Source of the DNA: Spirochaetota bacterium
GTDB lineage: Bacteria; Spirochaetota; Leptospiria; Turneriellales; Turneriellaceae
DNA: 10,215 bases
Direction of reading: 5' to 3'
Assembly: GCA_029561505.1 (NCBI GenBank)
Contig: JAKQXK010000644.1
Coordinates: 1 to 10,215 of the forward strand
Positions 1-6,302 of the stretch are shown piece by piece. The notes under the pieces are model-generated. The model ran no database searches and had not been told where the DNA came from. It saw only the letters and a program-made list of their open reading frames with translations. The first letter of the stretch is position 1. The number at the start of each line of letters is the position of its first letter. The position numbers and the translations under genes are program-made.

Positions 1-339
1 CGAAGAACCAAGCCCCCTGCTGAAGGGTACATTGACGATGATGCGAACGTCATAAGCGACCGGGGCCTGCCCAGCCTTTTTCATCAGATAGTTGTAAACG
101 CGCACGAACAGATTATCGGGCTCTACCTTTTTGGGCAGTGACGAAGGTGAAACAACCCCGGCGTCACCTGCCAGAAAATTCAGGCGAATACTGCCGTCTT
201 TGCGCTCGGCGCGATCGCAGACGAATTCATTTCTGAGGTTGAGCGCCATGCCCCAGATGTCAAAACCTGGCCCCAGATTGGCCGTGCTTGCGGGTACTGA
301 AATGCGCAGCGACACCAGCGCATGTCTCAAATGCTGCAT
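1..339 (-). CDS. thrB: Homoserine kinase, N-terminal part (cut by window edge)
   Basis: GHMP-family kinase that phosphorylates L-homoserine with ATP in the cytoplasm, on the route to threonine. The 113 visible codons stay open to position 1, so the C-terminal part lies outside the window. Two family signatures are visible: the N-terminal block PASTANLGPGFD (residues 16-27), typical of homoserine kinases, and the start of the ATP-binding loop, PFSRGLGSS (105-113), at the window edge. The ATG at 339 has no good ribosome site. A GTG at 315 would give MSLRISVPASTANLGPG, putting the conserved proline near residue 8 as is usual in the family, with a GAG about 10 bases upstream, so 315 may be the true start. 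The gene is divergent from cutA, 93 bases away. Other GHMP kinases (mevalonate or CDP-ME kinases) are less likely because of the ANLGPGFD block. Confidence 0.85.
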   Translation of the reverse strand, partial: MQHLRHALVSLRISVPASTANLGPGFDIWGMALNLRNEFVCDRAERKDGSIRLNFLAGDAGVVSPSSLPKKVEPDNLFVRVYNYLMKKAGQAPVAYDVRIIVNVPFSRGLGSS

Positions 340-360
340 CCCGCGACAAGCCGGTTGCGT

Positions 361-390
361 ATTCTGCGTGGCGAAAAGCAGCGGGGTCAA
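361..390 (-). promoter_or_regulatory. Candidate thrB promoter
   Basis: On the minus strand TTGACC (390-385) is followed after 18 bases by CAGAAT (366-361), which matches TATAAT at 4 of 6 positions. Transcription would begin near 354, about 15 bases before the ATG at 339 or 40 before the GTG at 315. The -35 hexamer lies inside the left arm of the inverted repeat at 383-403. Judged by eye only. Confidence 0.35.
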
Positions 391-403
391 AGCGGTTGAC
401 CCC
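383..403. promoter_or_regulatory. Perfect inverted repeat between thrB and cutA, operator-like
   Basis: GGGGTCAA (383-390) and TTGACCCC (396-403) are perfect 8-base inverted arms separated by AGCGG. The element sits midway between the divergent thrB and cutA starts. Each arm carries a TTGACC pointing towards one gene, so a dimeric protein bound here would cover both putative -35 elements. It has no T-tract and stands upstream of both genes, so an operator fits better than a terminator. The binding protein is unknown. Confidence 0.5.
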
Positions 404-424
404 CCAGCGCGACGACAAGATACA
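396..424 (+). promoter_or_regulatory. Candidate cutA operon promoter
   Basis: TTGACC (396-401) is followed after 17 bases by GATACA (419-424), a weak -10 match of 3 of 6. The predicted start would fall only a few bases before the ATG at 433 and would leave the Shine-Dalgarno sequence near 424-428 outside the transcript. Either the real -10 lies elsewhere or the message is nearly leaderless. Low confidence. Confidence 0.25.
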
Positions 425-432
425 GGGATTCC

Positions 433-753
433 ATGGCCGATAGTAATGAAATTATCATCTTTACCGCAATCAACGACACCGACGTCGCCGAAGAACTGAT
501 TACCAGCATGCTCGAATCAGAGCTGATCATCAGCGGCACTTTGTTTCCCGGTACGACGCTGCTCTACCGTTGGGAGGGCAAAATCAATCTTGATGAAGAA
601 GTTAAAGTCATCATCAAAGCGAAACGTGAGAATTACGACAAGATCGAAGATTATCTTATGCACCGGCACCCGTATAAGATGCCCGAGATAACCATGATCA
701 GCGCCTCTTTCGGTAGCGAGAGGTTTCGCGAATTCTGTCGCAACAAGCCGTGA
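433..753 (+). CDS. cutA: CutA1-type divalent-cation tolerance protein
   Basis: Small trimeric ferredoxin-like-fold protein of the CutA1 family, named for copper and divalent-cation tolerance in E. coli; its biochemical role is still unclear. The 106 residues match the usual family length. Diagnostic motifs are the N-terminal strand with FTAIND (10-15), the FPG turn (38-40), YRWEGKI (45-51) and HPYKMPEI (79-86). The C-terminal tail (SFGSERFREF) differs from the usual GN-Y-W ending but has the right length. The ATG has a fair ribosome site (AGGGA, about 4-5 bases upstream). It is the first gene of a plus-strand run and overlaps the deacetylase gene by GTGA, so the two are probably translated together. 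Confidence 0.93.
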   Translation: MADSNEIIIFTAINDTDVAEELITSMLESELIISGTLFPGTTLLYRWEGKINLDEEVKVIIKAKRENYDKIEDYLMHRHPYKMPEITMISASFGSERFREFCRNKP

Positions 754-1634
754 ACCGCAAGAGCGCCGAACTCGTCTATTCGCCTGTTTATGACCTGAGC
801 GATTACACGCACGTCATTTCGGCGGGCAAATACCGTCAGCTTTATGACGCTTTGAAGTTCAGCCGGTGGAACTGGAACGAACCGGTTGCTGCAACCAAAG
901 AACAATTGTTGCTCGTGCACACCGAGCGCTATCTGAAAGATTTTCTGGGTGCACGCCTTTCAGAGCAGACTCAGCGCGCTGAGATTCCCATAGATGAGCG
1001 TATCGTGAATGCCGTCTGCACCGCAGCAGGCGGTACAATTCTTGCAGCCGAACTCGCGTTGAAACACGGGGTGGCGTCAAACCTGAGCGGTGGCTTTCAT
1101 CATGCCTTTGCAGACCACGCAGAGGGTTTCTGTTTTGTCAACGATACAGTCATCGCGATTCGCCAGCTGCGTAAGACGCGGCCTGGCCTCAAGGTGGCCA
1201 TTATCGATCTTGACGTTCACCAGGGCAACGGCACGGCAAAATTGCTGCAGGGTGACGAAAACTCGTACGCATTTTCAATGCATGAGAAAGAAAATTATCC
1301 CGTGAAAGAACAGGGCAGCCACGACGTAGAGTTACCTTCGCATATGGGCGACGCAGAATATCTGCGCCTGTTGTCTGAGAATCTTGAAAAACTCAAGAAC
1401 AGTTTTTTTCCCGATCTCATATTCTATGTCGCAGGCGTAGATGTCTACCGCGACGACGCGCTCGGCGGGCTGCAGCTGAGCTTCGAAGGTATCGCCGCGC
1501 GCGACGCCGCGGTTCGCGATTTTCTGCCCGAGGTGCCGCGCGTCGTTCTGCCTGCCGGCGGTTATGCGCGTAACATCGCCGACACCGTAGAGCTGCACGC
1601 GCAAACGATTAAAATTCTGCACCGGAGGCAATAA
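750..1634 (+). CDS. Histone-deacetylase-superfamily deacylase, class IV (HDAC11)-like
   Basis: Zinc hydrolase of the arginase/deacetylase fold that removes acyl groups from amines. Bacterial members act on acetylated small molecules or lysines, and the substrate here is unknown. The 294 residues cover a whole domain. Visible active-site features are the tandem histidines H117-H118 in GGFHHAF, the zinc ligands D155 and H157 in DLDVHQGNG (153-161), the third ligand D231 in AGVDVYRDDALGG, and the catalytic tyrosine Y272 in AGGYARN. The HQGNG and DALGGLQLS versions resemble class IV enzymes (HDAC11) more than class I or AcuC. The GTG start overlaps the cutA stop (GTGA), indicating translational coupling. 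No signal peptide is seen, so the enzyme is cytoplasmic. A gene of unknown function follows 22 bases downstream. Confidence 0.92.
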   Translation: MNRKSAELVYSPVYDLSDYTHVISAGKYRQLYDALKFSRWNWNEPVAATKEQLLLVHTERYLKDFLGARLSEQTQRAEIPIDERIVNAVCTAAGGTILAAELALKHGVASNLSGGFHHAFADHAEGFCFVNDTVIAIRQLRKTRPGLKVAIIDLDVHQGNGTAKLLQGDENSYAFSMHEKENYPVKEQGSHDVELPSHMGDAEYLRLLSENLEKLKNSFFPDLIFYVAGVDVYRDDALGGLQLSFEGIAARDAAVRDFLPEVPRVVLPAGGYARNIADTVELHAQTIKILHRRQ

Positions 1635-1656
1635 CCGCCTGATACGCGGCCTACCC

Positions 1657-2451
1657 ATGTCAGAAAAACGCTTCGACTTTCAAGATCTTGAAGAAATCGA
1701 TTTTGCCGACGAGTTGAAAGGTGCGACACACTTCAGCGACGGCAAGCCGCGGTTTTTGTCGACTCTCACCGAAGCCCAGCTCTGGCAGGCGCTTGAAAAA
1801 TCGCAGATTATTGCCGAACTCAAAAACCGGGGGTATTATCCCGTAAAACTTGAAATCGAATTTCTGACAGAACGCGACCACCGGTTCTACCTTCTTTTCA
1901 ACAAAGAGAAAATTCTGCACATGCGGCTTCGCCTGTCTTTCTTTAAATTGCACCGCCACCCGCTGATGCCGGCGACGCGCCTGCTCTTTATCGACTGGAT
2001 GCAGTCGCGCCATGTGCTGAAGCCAGACGCCGGCACTCGTGGGCTTTTTCCCGGGCAAGATGTCGCCGGTCTGGGTATCTTCAACCGCATCGACCATTTT
2101 CTGCGCGATCTGGTCGTCGCGACGCATGCATACGGTGGGTTCAATATACCCGAATATTTTCACGATGCGCTGCTGTTTCATCGCGCATTTCGCTTCTATG
2201 ACCCCGCGCGCGAGGCTTTTTTCAGAGCGTTGATCAGAGATCTGCGACCTTACGGTGCGCGCGAAATTTCCCGTGCGCTCAGTGACGGCCGGGTGCGCAA
2301 TAAGAAAGGCGAGGCGATGGAATGGCATGGGTCAGAGATGCTGATCTTCACACACAGGCCATACGCCGAATTAATTTTCGACGATCGTTACCATAAAGAT
2401 GTTGAGCGCAAGATGCGCGAATTCAGTTTTACGCTTCAGACTTCTGCCTGA
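1657..2451 (+). CDS. Protein of unknown function, downstream of HDAC-like gene
   Basis: I do not recognise this 264-residue protein. It has no signal peptide or membrane segment and is rich in charged and aromatic residues (many H, R, F). The densest patches look conserved: LFPGQDVAGLGIF (130-142) and, at about 163-183, a stretch running from NIPEYFHDA through RAFRFYDP; a second basic/aromatic block is FFKLHRHPL (95-103). No nucleotide-binding or catalytic signature is evident. It follows the deacetylase gene by 22 bases on the same strand, so co-transcription is likely. The ATG at 1657 lacks a ribosome site, while a good GGAGG at 1624-1628 lies 28 bases upstream. An in-frame CTG at 1639 is 10 bases from that site, so a non-AUG start adding six residues is possible. 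Coding is supported by length, operon position and protein-like composition. Confidence 0.78.
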   Translation: MSEKRFDFQDLEEIDFADELKGATHFSDGKPRFLSTLTEAQLWQALEKSQIIAELKNRGYYPVKLEIEFLTERDHRFYLLFNKEKILHMRLRLSFFKLHRHPLMPATRLLFIDWMQSRHVLKPDAGTRGLFPGQDVAGLGIFNRIDHFLRDLVVATHAYGGFNIPEYFHDALLFHRAFRFYDPAREAFFRALIRDLRPYGAREISRALSDGRVRNKKGEAMEWHGSEMLIFTHRPYAELIFDDRYHKDVERKMREFSFTLQTSA

Positions 2452-2453
2452 AG
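2434..2453. repeat. Small inverted repeat at convergent gene ends
   Basis: CTTCAG (2434-2439) and CTGAAG (2448-2453) can form a 6-bp stem with an 8-base loop, straddling the stop of the unknown gene. The convergent hisA gene ends 14 bases further on. There is no T-tract, so a role as a bidirectional terminator is only a guess. Confidence 0.22.
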
Positions 2454-2465
2454 TGATGTGGGTTA

Positions 2466-3206
2466 TCAGATGCGGTGGCGCAGGCGAAATTCGCGCATCA
2501 TTTGCGCCGTTATTTTGCCCTCGTAATATGCCTTGCCGACAATCGCGCCGTAGAGCTGCTGCTTTTGCAGGGCTTCGAGATCGTCGACAGAACTGACTCC
2601 ACCTGAGGCGATCAGGTTGCGATCGGGAAAAAGCTTTTGCAGCCTTTCGTACAACTCAAAATCAGGGCCCTGCATCATGCCGTCTTTGCGTATCTGTGTG
2701 ACGAGAAAGTTTCTGACACCGAGGGCTGACATCTCGCTGATAAGTGTTTCGACTTTATAACCCGAATCTTTGAGCCAACCTGAATGTTTAACCTCGTCAC
2801 CCCAGGCGTCAACTGTCATGAGCAGTGAGTCTTTAAAGTCAGCAACGATCACGTCGAATGCGCCCCGGTCGATAAAGGGCAGCGAACCCACCATGACAAA
2901 ATCTTTGCCCAGAGTGAAACCGTGGTCAAAATAGAAAGCAAAGTCATCGCGGCTGCGAATACCGCCGCCCACTTCGCAAGCGATATTCACCGTACGCCGA
3001 ATCTCAGTAAAAAGACGACCCTCGCAGATTTTACCTTCTTTAGAACCTCTGAGGTCAACCAGGTGCAGCCTTTCTGCCCCATGATCGGCTAGATACCAGG
3101 CGAGGTCTATGGGTTTCTCATGATAGATCGTGACCTGATCGTAATCGCCCTGTTTGAGGCGAACGACTTTGCCATCCAAAATATCGAGAGCAGGAATCAG
3201 CTTCAT
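2466..3206 (-). CDS. hisA: ProFAR isomerase HisA
   Basis: 1-(5-phosphoribosyl)-5-[(5-phosphoribosylamino)methylideneamino]imidazole-4-carboxamide isomerase, the (beta/alpha)8-barrel Amadori isomerase of histidine biosynthesis (EC 5.3.1.16), in the cytoplasm. The 246 residues match the usual length. Catalytic aspartates are visible as D8 in IPALDILDGKVVRL and D133 in TVDAWGD. The two phosphate-binding half-barrel motifs are GGGIR (80-84) and ASGGVSS (200-206). The segment KDFVMVGSLPF (101-111) is less standard than the usual VIIGT motif, so this copy is somewhat divergent. It overlaps the end of hisH by ATGA, a sign of translational coupling. hisF, often next to hisA, is absent; the gene instead converges on the unknown plus-strand gene. 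Confidence 0.97.
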   Translation of the reverse strand: MKLIPALDILDGKVVRLKQGDYDQVTIYHEKPIDLAWYLADHGAERLHLVDLRGSKEGKICEGRLFTEIRRTVNIACEVGGGIRSRDDFAFYFDHGFTLGKDFVMVGSLPFIDRGAFDVIVADFKDSLLMTVDAWGDEVKHSGWLKDSGYKVETLISEMSALGVRNFLVTQIRKDGMMQGPDFELYERLQKLFPDRNLIASGGVSSVDDLEALQKQQLYGAIVGKAYYEGKITAQMMREFRLRHRI

Positions 3207-3826
3207 AACGTTTCAAGAAAATTGGCAAGCATCTTCAGGCCCGCATTGTGCGATTTTTCGGGATGAAACTGTGCGGCATACAGGTTCTCGTGTTCGATCA
3301 CAGAGGTGAATCTTTGGCCATACGATGTCGTTGCGGTTGCAAACTCGTGCTCCGCGCGGTGCGCATAACTATGCACATAATAAAACATAGATTGCGGATA
3401 TATGCCGCGACCGAGCCGGCTGCCGCCTTTGAAGTCGGTGGTTGTCCAGCCGATATGGGGTATCACCGGTGCTTCGGCATTTTTCTCGAGGCGAGTGATC
3501 GCTCCCTGAATGAGCCCCAGCCCTTTTGCGCCCGAAAATTCTGTCGATGACTCGAACAATAACTGAAAGCCGATACAAATGCCGAAGATTGTTTTCTGCT
3601 TCTGGTGCGCAGCGTAGATCGCATCAATGAGGCCGCGTGACCGAAGGCAATCCATCGCGCGCGCAAAAGCGCCATCACCCGGCAGCAGCAGAACGTCGGC
3701 TGCTTCAACTTCGCGAGGGTCGCTCGTGATTTTTGGCGCGGCGCCAAGGTGCTCAAAAGCTTTCTGCAGAGAGCGTATGTTGCCCATACCGAAATCCAGA
3801 AGCGCAATTCGAGCTTTAATTGCCAT
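3203..3826 (-). CDS. hisH: Imidazole glycerol phosphate synthase, glutamine amidotransferase subunit HisH
   Basis: Class I glutamine amidotransferase that hydrolyses glutamine and channels ammonia to HisF, which forms imidazole glycerol phosphate and AICAR. The 207 residues are normal. Visible residues are the N-terminal LLDFGMGNIRSL (9-20), the nucleophile C84 in GICIGFQ, PHIGW (123-127), YYVHSY (149-154), and the remaining triad members H188 and E190 in QFHPEKS. PGDGAF replaces the common PGVGAF. An AAAGG about nine bases before the ATG serves as ribosome site. It lies 56 bases after hisB and overlaps hisA by 4 bp, so hisB-hisH-hisA is very probably one operon. Its partner HisF must be encoded elsewhere. 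Confidence 0.97.
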   Translation of the reverse strand: MAIKARIALLDFGMGNIRSLQKAFEHLGAAPKITSDPREVEAADVLLLPGDGAFARAMDCLRSRGLIDAIYAAHQKQKTIFGICIGFQLLFESSTEFSGAKGLGLIQGAITRLEKNAEAPVIPHIGWTTTDFKGGSRLGRGIYPQSMFYYVHSYAHRAEHEFATATTSYGQRFTSVIEHENLYAAQFHPEKSHNAGLKMLANFLETL

Positions 3827-3882
3827 TTCGGGTGCCTTTAGGTGCGGTTCTGTGCCGGCCGTGTTTAGAGAATTGGCGCATT

Positions 3883-4485
3883 TTAAAGGCTTCCCTTTGT
3901 CGACGGAATCTCGCCTGCGCGCCGCGCATCGACTGCCACTGCCTGACGCAAAGCAAAACCCAGCGCCTTGAAGATCGATTCGTGAATGTGGTGGCGGTTA
4001 TCGCCATAATGCACCTGTACGTGCAGGTTCATGGCGGCGTGAATTGAGAGCTTGTGCAGAAATTCAAGGGTCAGTTCTGAGTCGTAGATGCCGAATTTGC
4101 CCATCGGTTTCAGCGGTTCACCGCGGTAAACAAAGTAGGGGCGCCCCGACAGGTCAATTGTCACGGTGGTGAGCACTTCATCCATCGGTAGCGTAAAGGA
4201 GCCATAGCGAAAAATGCCGGCTTTGTTGCCAAGCGCGACCGTGAGCGCCTGTCCCATGACGATTGCCGTGTCTTCGACTGAATGGTGGCAATCGATTTCG
4301 ATGTCACCTTTAAGATTCAAATCAAGATCGATCATGCTGTATTTCACGATGTGGCTCAGCATGTGTTCAAAAAAAGGTATGGGATTCGTACCCGTCATAC
4401 GGGCGCTGCCGTCGAGGTTGATGGCCATCGATATATCGGTTTCGTGGGTCTTACGTTCGATTCGGGCGATGCGTGACACTTGCAC
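3883..4485 (-). CDS. hisB: Imidazoleglycerol-phosphate dehydratase HisB
   Basis: Dehydrates imidazole glycerol phosphate to imidazole acetol phosphate (EC 4.2.1.19) using a di-manganese centre, in the cytoplasm. At 200 residues it is the monofunctional form, without the N-terminal HAD histidinol-phosphatase domain of E. coli HisB. Metal-binding motifs are visible: FFEHMLSH (38-45), [11 protein letters not shown] (65-75), [18 protein letters not shown] (159-176), and the characteristic C-terminal [10 protein letters not shown]. The start is GTG at 4485; a second GTG two codons later (4479) is also possible. A weak ACAGG ribosome site lies about nine bases upstream inside an inverted repeat (4494-4513). 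First gene of the his operon, divergent from the DUF47 gene. Confidence 0.96.
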   Translation of the reverse strand: MQVSRIARIERKTHETDISMAINLDGSARMTGTNPIPFFEHMLSHIVKYSMIDLDLNLKGDIEIDCHHSVEDTAIVMGQALTVALGNKAGIFRYGSFTLPMDEVLTTVTIDLSGRPYFVYRGEPLKPMGKFGIYDSELTLEFLHKLSIHAAMNLHVQVHYGDNRHHIHESIFKALGFALRQAVAVDARRAGEIPSTKGSL

Positions 4486-4493
4486 GCCGATTG

Positions 4494-4513
4494 GCCTGTG
4501 AATAAAAACAGGC
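4494..4513. promoter_or_regulatory. Inverted repeat in hisB leader
   Basis: GCCTGT (4494-4499) and ACAGGC (4508-4513) form perfect 6-base inverted arms with the 8-base spacer GAATAAAA. Read on the minus strand, the downstream arm contains the ACAGG that is the best candidate hisB ribosome site, so a hairpin in the leader would mask it. A TTGACA-like sequence precedes the repeat on that strand, but no -10 is found at normal spacing. It could equally be a protein-binding site shared with the divergent DUF47 gene. Confidence 0.35.
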
Positions 4514-4582
4514 TGTCAAACGCGAAACGAATTGGCTTTGTTTAATACTTTTCGTTTTGGCAGTGTTTTCGCTCAGGTCTTT

Positions 4583-4592
4583 TGAGGCCTCA
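4583..4592 (+). promoter_or_regulatory. Ribosome binding site of DUF47 gene within a palindrome
   Basis: TGAGGCCTCA is a perfect 10-base palindrome ending directly before the ATG at 4593. Its GAGG is a good Shine-Dalgarno sequence at 5-base spacing and fixes the start of the DUF47 gene. The palindrome has no loop and so makes a poor hairpin; whether it matters beyond the ribosome site is unclear. Confidence 0.5.
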
Positions 4593-5240
4593 ATGTCACT
4601 GACCAGTATCTTTAAATTTCTCACCCCGAAAGACCGCACGTTCTTTCCGCTATTCAAGCAAGACACCGACAACCTGATCGTCATGGGTAAGGTTCTTTGC
4701 GATCTTGTAGCAAAAGATAATGCAGCAGATCGCAATAAGCTCGTCGAAGAGATCGACAGGCTTGAGAACGTGGGTGATGAAATTACGCACAATATTTTTG
4801 TCGAACTGAGCAGAACCTTTATTACTCCGTTTGACCGCGAAGACGTGCACGCGCTGGCGGCGTCGATCGACGACATCGCCGACTACATTCAGGGCGCTGC
4901 GGCGCGAATGCGCCTATACCACATTGGCAGTTTTCCCTCTGCAGTGACCAAGATGGCGCATATTCTGCGCGATGGAATTCAAGAACTCGCAGGCACGATC
5001 GACCTGTTGATGGATCTCAAGAACCACAAAAAAATCGGCGAATCCCTGGTGAAGGTACACAGCCTCGAGAATGCCGCCGACGCGATCTTCAACGAATCGA
5101 TAGAGTACCTGTTCTTGCACGAAAAAGACGCGATCGAGCTCATCAAGATGAAAGAGCTGCTGGCGACGCTTGAGACGGCGACCGATCGCTGCGAAGACGT
5201 TGCGAATGTGATTGAAACTATTCTCATCAAGTATTCATGA
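4593..5240 (+). CDS. DUF47 / PhoU-like protein, putative phosphate-transport regulator
   Basis: Soluble all-alpha PhoU-like protein of the DUF47 family, usually encoded next to PiT phosphate permeases and thought to regulate or assist them. The 215 residues from the ATG at 4593 are normal for the family; a TTG at 4557 would add 12 residues that look unrelated. The chain shows heptad-like helices with acidic metal-binding style clusters: ENVGDEITHNIF (59-69), FDREDVHALAASIDDIADYI (80-99), LENAADAIFNES (158-169) and the final LETATDRCEDVANVIETI (193-210). These repeat the E/D-xxx-D pattern of PhoU folds. Its stop overlaps the permease start by ATGA, indicating coupled translation. No transmembrane segment is seen. 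Confidence 0.93.
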   Translation: MSLTSIFKFLTPKDRTFFPLFKQDTDNLIVMGKVLCDLVAKDNAADRNKLVEEIDRLENVGDEITHNIFVELSRTFITPFDREDVHALAASIDDIADYIQGAAARMRLYHIGSFPSAVTKMAHILRDGIQELAGTIDLLMDLKNHKKIGESLVKVHSLENAADAIFNESIEYLFLHEKDAIELIKMKELLATLETATDRCEDVANVIETILIKYS

Positions 5241-6226
5241 CGCTCGACGTTTTTGTAACCGTTGTTGTTCTGGCGCTGGTCTTTGATTTTATCAATGGCT
5301 TTCATGACGCTGCGAATTCGATTGCCACAATTGTTTCAACCAGAGTGCTCACACCGCTGCAGGCCGTCTTTTGGGCCGCATTTTTTAACTTTCTCGCATT
5401 CTACATTTTTCACCTTCACGTTGCCGACACTGTCTCGAAGACGGTCGACACAAGCGCAATTAATCTCTACGTCATTATGGCGGGGCTTCTCGCTGCTATC
5501 GCGTGGAACCTCATTACCTGGTACTTTGGTATTCCATCGAGTTCATCGCACACACTGATCGGCGGCTTCGCCGGCGGCGCCATGGCGCACGCGGGTTTTT
5601 CTGTCGTCAAGATGGCCAAGATCTGGCCCATTCTGCTCTTCATCGTTGCCGCTCCCTTCATTGGTATGGTTGTTTCTTACTTTAATTCGATCATTATGCT
5701 GCATATCTGCAAGAATGCTCATCCACAGAAGGCAGAAAAATGGTTCAGGCGCCTGCAACTTATTTCGTCTGCCGCTTTTTCGCTGGGGCATGGTGGCAAT
5801 GACGCCCAAAAAGTGATGGGCATCATCGGCGCGGCTATGCTCGTCAACGGCAATATCAAGAGTCTGGCTGAACTGCCACAATGGGTCGTGGTGGCGTGCT
5901 ACGTGGCGATTGGTTCGGGTACACTTTTCGGGGGATGGCGAATCGTAAAGACGATGGGCTCGAAAATTACCAAGCTTACCGCATTCGAAGGGGTGGCCTC
6001 AGAAGCTGCAGGGGCCGTAACGCTCTTTGCCACGGGTTCACTCGGCATACCCGTGAGCACAACGCACACAATCACCGGCAGCATTATCGGCGTGGGGCTG
6101 GCCAAGCGCATCAGCGCCGTGCGCTGGGGCATAACGGTGAAACTCTTTTGGGCATGGATAATTACCATACCGATCAGCGCGGTTTTTGCGCTCGGCTTCT
6201 ATCATCTGATTCACGTGTTTATCTGA
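5237..6226 (+). CDS. pit: PiT-family low-affinity inorganic phosphate permease
   Basis: Inner-membrane phosphate transporter of the PiT family (cation-coupled, usually H+ or Na+; probably carries metal-phosphate in bacteria). It has 329 residues and about 8-10 hydrophobic segments. The internal duplication typical of the family is clear. First half: FINGFHDAANSIAT (18-31) and FGIPSSSSHTLIGGFAGG (97-114). Second half: FSLGHGGNDAQKVMGI (181-196) and GIPVSTTHTITGSIIGVG (270-287). At 329 residues it resembles the short bacterial PiT form without the long central loop of E. coli PitA. The DUF47 gene overlaps it by 4 bp upstream. The coupling ion cannot be decided from sequence. Confidence 0.96.
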   Translation: MTLDVFVTVVVLALVFDFINGFHDAANSIATIVSTRVLTPLQAVFWAAFFNFLAFYIFHLHVADTVSKTVDTSAINLYVIMAGLLAAIAWNLITWYFGIPSSSSHTLIGGFAGGAMAHAGFSVVKMAKIWPILLFIVAAPFIGMVVSYFNSIIMLHICKNAHPQKAEKWFRRLQLISSAAFSLGHGGNDAQKVMGIIGAAMLVNGNIKSLAELPQWVVVACYVAIGSGTLFGGWRIVKTMGSKITKLTAFEGVASEAAGAVTLFATGSLGIPVSTTHTITGSIIGVGLAKRISAVRWGITVKLFWAWIITIPISAVFALGFYHLIHVFI

Positions 6227-6241
6227 TGCGCGCAGTCTTGT

Positions 6242-6271
6242 TTGCAGATTTTTTCTCTCGAGCCGTGATAA
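6242..6271 (+). promoter_or_regulatory. Weak candidate promoter before HAD gene
   Basis: TTGCAG (6242-6247), 18 bases, then TGATAA (6266-6271), in the 76-base gap between the PiT gene and the HAD gene. The T-rich stretch between 6249 and 6256 lies in the spacer. No terminator hairpin is seen after the PiT stop, so read-through from the phosphate genes is equally possible. Confidence 0.22.
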
Positions 6272-6302
6272 CCCGTAAAATGCTCCACAAGAAGCCTCGT
6301 TA

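Noticed and set aside
131..499. Plus-strand open frame of 122 codons at the left edge
   Set aside because: It is antisense to the clear homoserine kinase frame and its product has no recognisable motif.
1660..2328. Long minus-strand open frame of 222 codons
   Set aside because: It mirrors the plus-strand unknown gene. The plus frame has operon context and a more protein-like sequence; the minus frame lacks a ribosome site and conserved motifs. Not fully excluded.
4511..4525. PHO-box-like CTGTCAA upstream of the phosphate genes
   Set aside because: Only one half-site is present; a PHO box needs a direct repeat of about 7 bases at 11-base period.
4557..4592. TTG-initiated extension of the DUF47 protein
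   Set aside because: The ATG at 4593 has a well-spaced GAGG and gives the normal family N-terminus.
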